Source of the DNA: Physcomitrium patens
Lineage: Eukaryota; Streptophyta; Bryopsida; Funariales; Funariaceae
Length of the DNA: 64,000 bases
Assembly (NCBI RefSeq): GCF_000002425.4
Contig: NC_037265.1
Coordinates: forward strand, 10,009,666 to 10,073,665
Reading direction: 5' to 3'
The notes under the pieces are model-generated. The model saw only the letters and a list, made by a program, of their open reading frames with translations, was not told where the DNA came from and did not search any database. The position numbers and the translations under genes were made by a program. The stretch's first letter is position 1. Every line of letters starts with the position of its first letter. Positions 44,458 through 56,312 of this stretch are shown here, one piece after another.

Positions 44458-44857
44458 GTAGTGTGCTCATGACTAAATAAGCTATATGATTATCTTTATG
44501 AATGTGGAGGGCAGCCATGTCTTTTTCTCCTCCATCTTACTTCACTCTCTTCAAAGTTAAACTTTTTTGAGGATAGAGAAATTACAAATGAAGAGTCTAC
44601 TTCCAATTCTAACCAAGTAATATTATTATATTTGTAGGCATTGAATATTCATATTTCCAACAGAAAGAATAATAGGAGCTTGAGATTGTACATCTACTAT
44701 TGCATCTTGGATGCATTATTAGCTACATAAATCATTATAATTCTTTATTTTATAATAAACAAGTTTTTATTTATACCAATATTATTAATCTTACAATTAC
44801 TTATATTTATATTCCATATATATAGTAAGAAAATATGGCGACCATTGATAGAATGTA
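44458..44857. other. Intergenic DNA between D2 and C2
   Basis: No gene or repeat recognised. The last bases are the left target of C2, whose right flank is at 53,386. Confidence 0.5.
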
Positions 44858-45607
44858 TGTTGTTCTCATTGTATTCAAGCTTCAATATACCAAAGCAATT
44901 GAACTAATAGAGGTGGGTTCGAACACGGGGAAAGACTAGTTATATGAATTGGGTCTATTAGTATCACAATTGACTGTACTCTAGCTATCTGAAATCAATT
45001 ATCAAACTACAAAATACTAAGGCTTACTACTTCTGTCTTAATTCAACCTGTAATCCATTCTATGAATATCAATTCAACAATACTTCTATATTCTTATTGG
45101 TTCATCTCCTACTTACTCTCTTTGGAGTTTATATATATTCAATTACTGATCTCTAGCTTACTAATTATATTCAATTTTTTAATTCTTCACTTAATACAAT
45201 ACAATTTGATAATCACAATTCTCAAGGTCACAAATTTTTTTCAAAACGGTAAGTCCAAAGTCATATTCCATAATATTCTAATCACAGTTTAAACAATACT
45301 TCTTTCAATCACAATTCTTCATAAGCAAATAATAAAAGCAAAGAAAATAAAGATGTAGTACCAAGCTTATCCCGACTTACAACTCTCATAGTCTGGCCTC
45401 GATTTCTCTTTTTTCAACCTCTTTATCATACCAAAAGATGGACAATCGGCTTGCAGATTCCAAAGGTTATTAACATTTGAATTCTTAACCATTTGTTCTA
45501 CTAACAACCTACTGTTACCAACTAAATTGCCTAACCATAAGTCTAATTCTCAAGATTATCAATAACCAACTAGTAATTCATCACAAAATTTATTTAAATA
45601 TTCTACA
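44858..45607 (-). repeat. C2 3' LTR
   Basis: A 750-bp LTR, TGTAGAATATT at 45,607 to AACA at 44,858 on the minus strand. It has a deletion of about 20 bp relative to the 5' LTR near 45,180. The purine tract AGAAGTGGGGCTA precedes it (45,608-45,620). Confidence 0.85.
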
Positions 45608-45659
45608 TAGCCCCACTTCTAATTGAGCAGCACCTTTGTAAACATTATTTAGCCTCAAC

Positions 45660-46346
45660 TTATAAATACGTAGCAGCGTTGGCTTCTTTAGTCAATGGCA
45701 TTGGCTTACCACCCTTTGAATTGGTGACCTTCTCCTCTACTACATCTTTGTCGTCTACCTCGGTGTTTGATGGTTCTTCATTCAAATGCGCTGTCACATC
45801 TTCATTCAACAAATCTAATTCTCGTACTTGAGACTCAAGATGAGTAATTTAGTTGTTGTGCTCCTTCAACATCTTGTGCCATTCTTCTGTTGGTTTCAAA
45901 GGTATCTTCAAAGGTATTGTCGCTAAAACTGGCATATTGTTCTGCACTAAATTATTGGCCTCCTTCTCTAATGCAGCTAGTTTAGTCTGCAACATCACAA
46001 CTTCTACCTGCAGCCACTCTTGTCATTCCTTCCAATCGGTCTCCATCTTTGCTTTCTGAGTCACCATGTTCGCCATCTTCTCCTTTTCCTTCATCCACTT
46101 CTTCTTAACCCTAATCTCCACTAGCCCAATATCAATTGGTGGTAAGTTTTGTGAAATGCGCAAAAATCCATGCCTATGCGCTCTTCAAAAATCTTACTAC
46201 TTCTCCTTAGTCCAACAAACATCCAATCAAATCGGCTCCATTTTAGTCACAATAATACATCCCAATGGTGGTAACTCATCCTTGTGCCTTACATTGCATT
46301 GTTTCTCCTCCCTATTGAACTGCCTCTTAGTCTTTTCAATTGCCAT
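45660..46346 (-). pseudogene. C2 extra 3' ORF, coiled-coil protein
   Basis: A single minus-strand frame of 229 codons from ATG 46,346 to TAA 45,660, with six internal stops but no frameshift. The N-terminus is basic (MAIEKTKRQFNREEK). The middle is Lys-rich (KKKWMKEKEKMANMV). The C-terminal half has two heptad-like stretches (MLQTKLAALEKEANNLV and ITHLESQVRELDLLNED) and an acidic tail (EVDDKDVVEEKV). C1 carries the same protein. No membrane segment or enzyme motif is seen, so it does not look like an envelope protein. The function is unknown. Confidence 0.6.
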
Positions 46347-46499
46347 TGTATTCTAACACAAGCAAGCACTCACAACTAATCTCTTAAAACACACATACAC
46401 GGCTGCTTACACAAAAGAAAATATGATGCTTGACAAGAGCCCCCCTTCTACTTCTTATTATGGTCAAATCAATTGGGTCGACTCCCTTTTTTGTAACAG

Positions 46500-47600
46500 A
46501 AAATCCATCCCAGGTTTATATATAGTAAAGTTTAAGTCGATTGCCATTGATCCGTGTTGTAAATTTAGTACCTATAAAATCTTCCAATTGCACTGAACCA
46601 TTTGGAAATCCGTCAATAACTTGATATGGCCCATGCCATCGAACTTGAAATTTTTCTGGAAAATTTCTAAATCGACTATCATAAAGAAGTATCAAATCAT
46701 TTGGTATAAAAGCCTTTGATCTAAGCTTACTATCATAATAAGTCTTTCTTCATTTTTGTGTAGTTTCGATTATCATTAATGCATTGGCTCTAGTTTCATC
46801 TAATTTTTTCAATTCTTCTAAATGGTGTCGTAATGAATCATGATCTCTCAATTTATTGTCTATAGCAATTCGTAAACTTTGGACTTCCAATTCAATAGGT
46901 AATATTGCTTCCTAGCCATAAACCAATTGAAAAGGAATAGCATTGGTAGTAACTGTATACACAGTATGGTATGCCCATAAAGTTGCGAACAACTTAGTGT
47001 CCTAATCTGTTCTCCCTCCTAAAACTGTTTTTGTTAAGATTTTACATAAAATTTCTTTAGTCTTTTTCGTTTGTCTATTGGCTCTTGGGTGATATGATGT
47101 AGTCTTACAATGTTTTATCTCATATTTAGTCGTAAGTACTTCAATTGTATTATTTATAAAATAAGTTCATCGATCACTAACTAATTCTTGTGGACAATTG
47201 AACTGTATAATAATATTTTTATACAAAAAGGTTGCTACTATTCTTGCACTATCGGTTTTTGTAGCTATGACTTCAACCCATTTTGTTACGTAATCCATTG
47301 CCACCAATATATATTATTTTTGTCCATTTTTCAACGCTAGTACAATTGGTCCCACAAAATCAATTTCCCATTTTTCAAAAGGTACTTCAGCCAGAATTGG
47401 TACCAATGGCATTGCTGAAGTTCTAGTAGGTCAATCCGTTCTCTAATATGGGTCACAATGACAGACGAATTGGTGGGCAACTGCAAACATTGTTGGCTAC
47501 CAATAACTAGCTTGTAAAGCTTTACGAGCCATACTGTCCCCTGCAAAATGTACACCACAATTGTCGAAGTGGCAACCTTCCAATATAGTACTTACTTCAG
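46500..47600 (-). pseudogene. C2 integrase, degenerate
   Basis: It reads from the zinc module (HFDNCGVHFAGDSMARKALQ) through the core (VAMDYVTKWVEV with the first Asp, QELVSD with the second). The Glu helix is mutated (NRQTKKTKEIL, Lys at the Glu position). The C-terminal domain includes HGPYQVIDGFPNGSVQLEDF. Stops are present throughout, so it is inactive. Confidence 0.8.
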
Positions 47601-47699
47601 TTTGATAAATACAGCGTCGTAAAACTCCATCCTTGCCTTCTTTACATAAAGCTTCACCAATCATCGTATAAGGTGTATAATTTAATATTAAGCATCATT

Positions 47700-48345
47700 T
47701 AAGTTTTTCATTAAAATTGGGTGGAAAGGTTTGAAATATCAAGTATTGAATTATTTCACTATACTTTGGAGTAATTACATCTACCACAAACAGTTCCGTA
47801 TTGGATAGTGCATCGTTAATGGATTCATTATCGAATATATTGGATAACCGAGATAAATGGTCCTTCATTGGAATGTGATTTTTTTGGTCTTATCTAAATA
47901 GTAAAGTCAAATTCTTTTAAGAGTAAAATACATCATACAATATGACCACTCAATTGAGGCTTATTAATCATATATTTTAAAGCATCATGGTTGACATGGA
48001 AAACAAATTTATAACTAAGAAGATAATATTGAAACTTTTGTATGAAATAAATCATCTCTAATGCTTCTCTTTCGATTATTGTATATTTTCTTTCAGCTAC
48101 TATCAATTGATGACTTATATAATAAATAGGATGATCAAAACCTTGGACATCTTTTTAGCTTAGCACAGGATTAATCGTGACATTAGATGCATCCACATAA
48201 ACTTAGAATAGTTTTGTTCAACAAGGTGCCACCAATATTGGTGTAGAAACCAATTTCTATTTCAATGTTTCGAATGCAATTGTACATTCCTATGTCCAAA
48301 ATGGACTAGTCCCATCGGTTGGTAGTTTCATGAAGAGATTTATCA
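47700..48345 (-). pseudogene. C2 RNase H, degenerate
   Basis: The minus strand reads YISHQLIVAERKYTIIEREA and FHVNHDALKYMINKPQL, the RNase H core and the region before integrase. The corresponding part is missing in C1. Confidence 0.7.
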
Positions 48346-49167
48346 AAAGAAGGCATATAACTATGAATAGATAAATAAATCACCGATAATAACTGACATG
48401 GCCGACAAATACTCGAACATCCGTGACAGTGTCTGGTTGCTTTAATTCTACTATAATCTTTATATTATCTAGATTTGTAGCAATGCCTGCCATCGAAACT
48501 ATATGATCCAACAGTTTACCAGAAGATACACCAAATTGATACTTTTTTGAATTTAAAGAAATTCCATATTTGGCACATTGATTCAAACATTGACGGAGAT
48601 ATTCTACATGCGTGGCTCTTTTACGAAATGTACAAAAATCATTTAGAATTATTTCCATTGAAATTCGTAGATAATCTTGAAATACTTACATCATTACCTT
48701 TTGAAATATAGCTGGTGCATTACAAAGCCCAAACAACATAACCTTATAAGCAAAGGTCCCCTAATCCATAGTAAAAGTAGTTTTTAACTGGTCTTTTTTT
48801 ACAATTTTAACTTGATTATAACTAGAGAATCTATCAAGAATGAATAACATTTATGTCCAGCGACAGCATCTAATATACTATCCGTGAATGGTAAAGAAAA
48901 ATAATCCTTCTTGGTAGCCGCATTTAATTTGTAGAAATCTTGACAAATACGAACTTTTTCATTCTTTTTCGGTACCATAACAATTGATAAAATCCATTCA
49001 TTGAAAGGAATTGGATAGATAAATCCAACATCCAAGAGTTTATCTAGTTCTTCTTTTACCATAAGTGAGTATTTTGGATTAAGTCGATGTTGTCTTTGGC
49101 ATACTGATGTAGCGTTCTCCTCCAATATAATTCGATGCTCACAAACTTCAGCTGGAATTTCTTTCAA
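48346..49167 (-). pseudogene. C2 reverse transcriptase, degenerate
   Basis: The N-terminal motif EELDKLLDVGFIYPIPFNEW and IVMVPKKNEKVRICQDF are at 48,799-49,167. The catalytic box reads ILND (C1: FLDD), so the first catalytic Asp is lost. The palm end (QFGVSSGKLLDHIV, VRVFVGHVSYYR) lies at 48,380-48,658. Confidence 0.8.
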
Positions 49168-50141
49168 ATTTGCATATGACTATGCAAAAGTAGTTTGATG
49201 CATTAAAAAGTAATCCACCCAAATTTCTTTGTCCTTGCTTTTTATACTGTCGTAAATCAAAATGATTTGGAAAGCCTCCCATATACCTAAATTAATTAGT
49301 TGACATCGTGGAATTTCAAAACTCTCTGGAATAATGTTCTGTTCAATTCCAAAATCTTTTATAAAATTCGACAAATTAGAACTTTTCAACTCTAGTTCCA
49401 TAGTACTAATGTAATTAACATCATGTCTATTCATCCAATATGCAATCATATGATCAAAATCGTCAATAACATCTGGAGGAACTAAGTACTCTCTCAGTCC
49501 CCTACACTGGTAGTTCATTCTAGTGTGCTTGACAACTTGCCTTGTATCAACATAAATTGAATCAGGTGTGCCAATTTCTTCTTCTGTAGATTCATCTTCA
49601 CAATCCGACATGAATTTTGAACTGACAAATTGAGTTTTTCCATGATATTGGACAGAGTACATTTGAAGCACAATTTTATCATTACCTTTTTCAATTATCA
49701 ATGTACCACGACTCCAGTCATTTTGAGCTTTAGCTTGATACAACTATGGTTGCCCCAATAAACTTCGGTATGACAATATAGAGCTTCACAATCGAAAAAC
49801 AATATAATCAATTTTGTAGGTAATGCCCACAAGTACTGTATCAATACTTTATAAAATATCCATAGATTTAATTCGACTGGAGTCAGCCATTCTCAAAACT
49901 ATTGTAGTAGGCAATAAGTGATCCAAACCCAAATCCTCCATTATAGTGGCATTTATAAGATTTATACTAGATCCTTTGTCTACTTACACTCTTAATACTA
50001 ATACTCCATCAATTGAGATATCAATCATTAGTACATCCGGATCGAGATTCAAACTTACTTCTTGGATTTCTTTATTTCGAGATCTGTGACAAATTAATGA
50101 GGAATTCAAGATAATTTGGCATGAGGTGCTACTGTCAATAA
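49168..50141 (-). pseudogene. C2 protease and linker, degenerate
   Basis: The protease loop near 49,975 reads VDKGSSINLINATIMED with a stop just before it. The linker ORF 49,180-49,743 is open for 187 codons (MYQAKAQNDWSRGTLIIEKG onward, then MELELKSSNLSNFIKDFG). The conserved linker is shared with C1. Its role is unknown, but it may hold the protease N- or C-terminal extension. Confidence 0.65.
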
Positions 50142-51440
50142 TTACTTCATAGAGATCGTCGGCTGTATGGTGCCCAAATCTTTTAGAATATCATATGGTT
50201 CTATACTAGTGGTAATTTCCAATGTCTGTTTCTTCTTCTTAGTTCTAGACACCGACGCAGGTAAATTGATTGTCTCTATATTGAAAATTGGTAAAGCTGG
50301 TAGAACTAAATTTGACAGAGGCTGTAAAATTGGTTCTTTCAACGGATAAGATTGTTCTCCCAATTAGGCTGATATTGGTTCTTTGGAATTCATGCCTTTC
50401 AGAGGATCTTTCAACAAAAAGGATGTTTCTCGAAACTGTGTAGAGAACGAAATAGCTTGAAATAGAATCGAAGCCTTCGTAATCGGTACCTCATTGGGAT
50501 GCACAATCCATTCAAGTCTTATACTGAGTAAGGGGCCCATGTTAAGACCTGGATTGGATGGCCCCATAATTAGGTCCAATTGACCCTTCACTTCAGGATC
50601 ACCCAAATGTTGAACTGGTCTTTTGTCCTTTTGTTGACTTCTTGTAAGGACAGCTTGGACTACTTCTACCTGATGAACTGGTGATTCTTGTGTCCCATTA
50701 TTTTTTTCCTCTATAATTTACACAATCGATTGTATCTTTTGATCATGATTATTAGGATTAAATGGAATATTGCATTGATAATGAAAATGACTCGATTGCT
50801 TGTAATTTCCACATATTAGAGCATATTTGTCTATAAACCTTAGATTAGGGCATTCACTAGGACAATGATCAATTTATCGACACCGGTAGCAACGTAGTGG
50901 TTTTCAGCCCATACCATCAGATATACTTGAATCTCCACTGGAATATATCTACTAGGCCAATTCCAAGTAGCCATAGTAAATGATCTTACTTGACCAGTTG
51001 CTACTGGTCAAGATTTGGACTGTTGAATTGGTATAATTTGGGAATTAACCCCTTGATTTTTTCCATTGTTCTGCATATTTATTCCATAAACTGGATTATA
51101 ATTAGTATTTTGAAAATTTCCAAAGCCACGATTAGGTCGATTTGGGTGATTACTATTCCAACCACTCATATTTCTAGTTTGTACTTGATTATCATCCCAT
51201 TGAATTGGCTATATTAATGTCTGGTTATTGAATTGTTGTTGCCAATAGTTTTGGATAGTGCTTTCCTCCACAAAATGTACATTGAACATCCGTTTGTTTG
51301 GGTGATGGACATTTCCTATCAAAATGACCTTATCCCTTACAATTATTACACCATACATTAGGTCTTGTATTAGAAGGCTTATGTCATTTCTCCTTATCTT
51401 TAGCCAAATTCACTGCCAATTCTTCTATCTTCTTTGTTAG
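50142..51440 (-). pseudogene. C2 zinc knuckles and gag-pro spacer
   Basis: Knuckles are readable at about 51,345 (CNNCKG, then GHFDRKC after a stop), 51,285 (CTFCGGKHYPK, incomplete) and 50,885 (CYRCR, stop, IDHCPSEC). A polar spacer and a PLKGMNSKEPISA region follow toward protease. Three knuckle-like modules occur in the same order in C1. Confidence 0.65.
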
Positions 51441-51544
51441 ATTTAATAAGAAGGCTTCATTTGGATCTTTAATAGTCGTATTTGTGAACAATTCCAGTTG
51501 TTGATATGTTGGCAATGTAAAATAAGGTGTCATTGTTATTGGCG

Positions 51545-52276
51545 CTATTGCTTGGAGTGGTGTAGCAAAACTGATTTTTGCAACATAACATTCTTCATAT
51601 TGGAGTCAGCCATTTGTGGATAATTATCCATCGACACATTTCTCGATTGTATTTGTTGGCTTCCTAAACTTGGAATCATTGTGGCCTCCACTATTAACAA
51701 TTGGTCATAATGACATCCTTGCCACACTTTTGTTCGAGCCAACGATGCCTCTACCATAGCTGATCGAGCCTCTTTTACAAATATTTTCAATTCCGATGGA
51801 TGCAAACCATTGATTAATATTGAAAATATAAATGCATCTAGTATTTGATTATTTGGCCATTTACGAAGTATATCCACGACCCGGCGATAATAGGACTCTA
51901 CTAATTCTCCCACAAACATCTTGCTATTCATAAAACTTTCTGTAAGCCAATCTTCAAATCCAATTGGTCTAAAATGGATTAGGAAGGCATTCCTCAAGGC
52001 CTCCCAATTGGAAAATCTAGCCATTGGTTGCCGATTACACCATTCAAAAGTTATATCTTTTAAAGTTGTTGGTAACCATCTCAACCAAATGTCTTCAGCT
52101 CTACCATTATTAGTCATGCAAGCTATTAAGAATGGAGATATATTGTGATTGGGATCAGAGCCCGACCAACTACTAAAAGTAGGTAATGGTCCCACACTTA
52201 TACTGTGGTCTCCTACTGCTCCCATTTGTACCGCAATTGATACTTGTGGCACTCCTACGGCCATTGGTGTTATCAC
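51545..52276 (-). CDS. gag: C2 gag capsid region, open frame
   Basis: A 243-codon open frame, MITPMAVGVPQVSIAVQ onward. The core has WLRWLPTTLKDITFEW, WEALRNAFLIHF, ESYYRRVVDILRKW and FSILINGLHPSELKIFVKEA, the retrotransposon-gag pattern. It is probably fused originally to the knuckles downstream, which are now out of frame (51,440-51,545). It is remarkably open for an element of this age, but the rest of C2 is dead. Confidence 0.75.
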   Translation of the reverse strand: MITPMAVGVPQVSIAVQMGAVGDHSISVGPLPTFSSWSGSDPNHNISPFLIACMTNNGRAEDIWLRWLPTTLKDITFEWCNRQPMARFSNWEALRNAFLIHFRPIGFEDWLTESFMNSKMFVGELVESYYRRVVDILRKWPNNQILDAFIFSILINGLHPSELKIFVKEARSAMVEASLARTKVWQGCHYDQLLIVEATMIPSLGSQQIQSRNVSMDNYPQMADSNMKNVMLQKSVLLHHSKQ

Positions 52277-52595
52277 TAGTCTCCTTGCTATTTGAATTTG
52301 AATTTTTCTTCCTTTGGTTTTACTTGGATCTACAATTCTTTTTTGTCATTTCTGTAGGAGATTTCTTATGCGTAAACACTCATGTCTTTCTTTTGCTTAT
52401 CAATTAATTCTTTGATAATCCTCCCTTTCATGATTATCACTCATAGTCTTTCATTCTTCTTTACAAAATTAATATTGTCTTGAATTATAACTCACATATT
52501 TGTAACCCTAAAACTGGTTCTTCTCACATTCTCATTCAACATATAATTCCATCTCCCATACAATCAATTTCTAATATTTCATATTGTTATCATTT

Positions 52596-52612
52596 CTCCG
52601 GCAGTGGCGTCA
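52596..52612 (-). other. C2 primer-binding site (tRNA-Asp type)
   Basis: TGACGCCACTGCCGGAG on the minus strand, three nt inside the LTR. It keeps most of the tRNA-Asp complement (TGGCGCCGTTGCCGGGG). Confidence 0.7.
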
Positions 52613-52615
52613 AAA

Positions 52616-53385
52616 TGTTATTTTTGTTGTATTCAAGCTTCAATATACCAAAGCAATTGAACTAATAGAGGTGGGTTCGAACACGGGGAAAGACTAGTTA
52701 TATGATTTGGGTCTATTAGTATCACAATTGATTATACTCTAGCTATCTGAAATCAATTATCAAACTATAAAATACCAAGGCTTACTACTTCCGTCTTAAT
52801 TCAATCCATAATCCATTCTATGAATATCAATTCAACAATACTTCCATATTCTTATTGGTTCATCTTCCACTTACTCTCTTTGTAATTTATATATATTCAT
52901 CTATTGATCTCCAACTTACTTATTATATTCAAATTCTTAATTCATCAAATAAAATTCAATATCTTCACTTAATACAACACAATTCGATAATCTCAATTCT
53001 CAAGGTCAAATTTTTTTTCCAACACGATAAGTCCAAAGTCATATTCCACAATATTCTAATCACAGTTTAAACAATACTTCTTTCAATCACAATTCTTCAT
53101 AAGCAAATAATAAAAGCAAAGAAAATAAAGAGGTCGCACCAAGCTTATTCCGGCTTACGACTCTCACAATCTGGCCTCGGTCTCTCTTTTTTCAACCTCT
53201 TTATCCTACCAAAAGATGGACAATCAGCTTGCAGATTCCAAAGGTTATGAACCTTTCAATTCTTAACCATTTGTTCTACTAATAACCTACTATTACCAAG
53301 TAAATTGCCTAACCATAAGTCTAATTCTCAAGGTTATCAATAACCAATCAATAATTTACCACAAAATTTATTTACATATTCTACA
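52616..53385 (-). repeat. C2 5' LTR
   Basis: A 770-bp LTR from 53,385 (TGTAGAATATG) to 52,616. Homologous to the C2 3' LTR and the C1 5' LTR. Confidence 0.85.
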
Positions 53386-54950
53386 AAATATATATCACTG
53401 TTTATGGCCTTTAAAGAAGTCACAATACAACCATCTACAATAACTATAGTTGAGGCATACATCCCTATTTATCTCTAAGAAAATGCTACTAAAATTCATC
53501 ATTAAGCTTCTAACTAATGATTTCTTAAAATTAATTTTTAAAGTACAAGAATAGTGTAATATGTCTTCAATGCCTCAAAAATTACTCAATATGCTTTATT
53601 TTCATAATCAAGTACTAGCATTTGTAAAATCTTTTTTTATTTTAAATTTTTTTTTATTTTTTTCTATCTCTTAGCTTTAAATCAATGAAGCAATTCAATG
53701 AGATACCGTACTTAAATTTTAAGAGCTTGATGATAGATTATTAGAACAATAGTGTAGATTTTATATGAATATATTCAATAAGTATAGCTTTCAAAAATTA
53801 GAATAGGATAGATGACAATGTCGCTATAAAAATATAAGGTGTGTATATGGTTTCTCAACATATTTAATCAATAAGACTACTTAGATGTTAGAAAAAAGAC
53901 TAAGAATTATTATATACATAATCCCATCTTGTTAAGCTTTGTTTTAAATAAAGCCTTGGCCACTTGGCACATGTTTGTCAATTCTATGTTAGATTTCCAT
54001 TTGTTCAGTATTATTGCAATGCTTCTAGCCTTGTCCATAATGACTAATCAATCTGAAGGCTGCAAATCAATCTCTTATATTTGATTATTGTTAGCCTTAA
54101 GGTGGATCTCCACAAGTTTGTAAAATATTACTAATGTCAATATAGGGCATCATTATGAAACATAGTGAATCATTGTAGAGCTATATATCTAAACCAAGAT
54201 CAAAAGAATAAAATACGAACATGTTTTGCTTGATATCAAAATATGAAGGCAAAAGAGAGTACAATCTTATTTTCTTTCTTTTCAAACTTTGATCATCCTA
54301 CAATGCATTTGGATGATTCTCCTATACATTATTATTTCTTAAAAAAAAAAAAAAAAAAAAAAAAACATGACAACAACAATAAGAATGTAATAAAAAAAAT
54401 AAAAATATTTAGCTATTGGAAATACTACAAAATATGCAACATGATAATGAACCAAACATATTGATTTAGCCACACAAAAATATCACAACATTTTATGTAA
54501 AAACCATATAAAAATTCCATAAAAAAAAAAATTTTGAACTTACAAAAAATTTAGAACATTTGAGTTGGGTGGGATTTAATTTACTGTTTTTATAATCAAC
54601 AAATTCCTCAAGTTTTGATACATGACTTGCAATGCCTTCCATGTGATTGATTGTATTTTCTAAGTTATTTGGAATGAAAGTCCTAGTGGCACTTGGTTCA
54701 TATGCATAGCCGATTATAAAGAAGTTGGCAAGAAACATCATTGTAGACAAGAAGTGAACAGTTATGAGGTTTTTGACATCTCATACATTAAAATGGAATT
54801 TGAATTCAAGGCCTAAATTTGACCTATTAGAATTATATGATGTGAATGACATCATGGCAACTGTGCCAATCAACTTAAAAGGGAGTGAAGACGAGACTAT
54901 CCTCCTCACTCATGAGGATGATGATCTAGCTCACTATCATGACCATATTA
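53386..54950. other. Intergenic DNA right of C2
   Basis: No supported gene. An A run lies at 54,342-54,365. Short frames (73-85 codons) at 54,243-54,750 have no recognisable domain. Confidence 0.5.
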
Positions 54951-55035
54951 CATAGGATGGAGTGACATTGGATTGAATTAATCATAATATAGCCAAGGAG
55001 GTGTGGTTTTAACAAAATTGAGATGTTGCTTTAAC
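54951..55035. repeat. Dispersed repeat fragment, inverted relative to 42,781-42,850
   Basis: The reverse complement shares TCAATCCAATGTCACTCCAT and flanking bases (CACACCTCCTTGGC, GGGACTTGTTAAA) with the sequence interrupted by D2. It is an old interspersed repeat of unknown class. Confidence 0.5.
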
Positions 55036-56312
55036 AAGTCCCTATAAATATTATATTGTAAAATTAAAAATGATTAAAATTTACAAACATGTCTTATCTT
55101 TTGTATAATGATTATGTTTTGTTTGAAAACATTAATCAAATATTAATGTGACAAAAAAGAATTTAATACACTTTAAAAAAGAAAAACCAACAAAAAAACT
55201 AAATAATAGTTCTAAAATATACTTAATCATTAATCAGTGGTACTTAATGTCATAAGTAATATGAATTTATTTGCATTAATTTCTAAATAAGTCAAAATTA
55301 GCCATATTTAGAATAAGGCAAAAATATTATAATAAAGAAATATCTTACAATGTTTTAAGATCTTAATGAAATAGGATTTTCTTTTATTTTTGATAACATC
55401 AAATATTGAACCAAAAACCTTGGTACCATTCAATTATCAGACATAAAAGTAGTGAAATGAACAAAAGTAAACAAAAAAACGTTTTATAATTAATCTTTGT
55501 CCACTATTTTCTTAAATACCTCTGATATCATTTTAAAAGAAAATAATCAAATAAATAAATGTTACAATATAATAACGTGCTTGACATCAAAACCTACTTA
55601 TTAGAATAAACACAATACTCACATCAAGCTAAAACAAATTCCTAACTAGAATGAAATTTCATGACATCAATTTATTTCCACTTGCTTAAAATACCATGTT
55701 ATTTGAAGAAATGAATTTGCAAATAAATTGCAAAAAAAGGGGTGACACAAATACTTCCATAAGAATTAGAGACGAAAAAAATGAAAAAATAAAGAAAAAT
55801 CATACTTCATCAAAACTTAGCAGCATAATATCTTGCATGATACTACAACATAAAAAGATAAAATAAATAACTAAATGTAGAATATTGAAAATTTAAGTAA
55901 CACAGGATTAGGCTCTGATCAAATCATTGCATTGTACTTGCTCTCACGCTTCCTCAGGAGCATTCTTCTTTTCTAATGTGCAACAATCTGGTTTCTTTTG
56001 CTCAATAACCCTCCAAATGCATACATTCAAGCGAAGGTTGTCAAAGCCATCCTGTTTACCAATTGGTTCGTAATATTCAGAGCTGTTGTAAGAGGCAGGT
56101 TTTTAACGAGCTGAAATTGCCCGCCTTCAATCTTGTGATGCCATTTTCACTGCTTCTGTGCGTCACCACCTTCTTCAAAGGTAAAAGTTGATTTCAATTT
56201 CGCATCTATCCCTGGTATTTTACCCAATGCATGCAGAGGAATTGTCAATTGCTGCACACTCACTAGGCCTATCAGCATTGATTACCTGCCAAATAACCTG
56301 AACGTTTAAGAG
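55036..56312. other. Downstream region of the oxygenase gene
   Basis: 55,900-56,312 is less AT-rich and probably includes the 3' untranslated region of the gene (transcribed leftward). A GT after CAG near 56,291 could be a splice site. A 44-codon frame read on the minus strand (about 56,150-56,284) has no start or domain evidence strong enough to call. The rest, 55,036-55,900, is AT-rich with nothing recognised. Confidence 0.4.

Larger units (their letters stand above)
44858..53385 (-). mobile_element. C2, full-length Ty3/gypsy retrotransposon
   Basis: An 8,528-bp minus-strand element, complete in layout: 5' LTR 52,616-53,385, tRNA-Asp-like primer site, gag, zinc knuckles, protease, RT, RNase H, integrase, extra 3' ORF, polypurine tract and 3' LTR 44,858-45,607. 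The LTRs are roughly 93 percent alike by eye, so the insertion is old. Stops are scattered through pol. No convincing target duplication remains. Confidence 0.9.

Noticed and set aside
44853..53390. Target-site duplication of C2
   Set aside because: The flanking 5-mers (ATGTA at 44,853-44,857; AAATA at 53,386-53,390) do not match, so none is claimed.
54764..54955. 63-codon frame with acidic His-rich C-terminus
   Set aside because: It has no homology I recognise, is short, and runs into an old dispersed repeat. Not supported as a gene.
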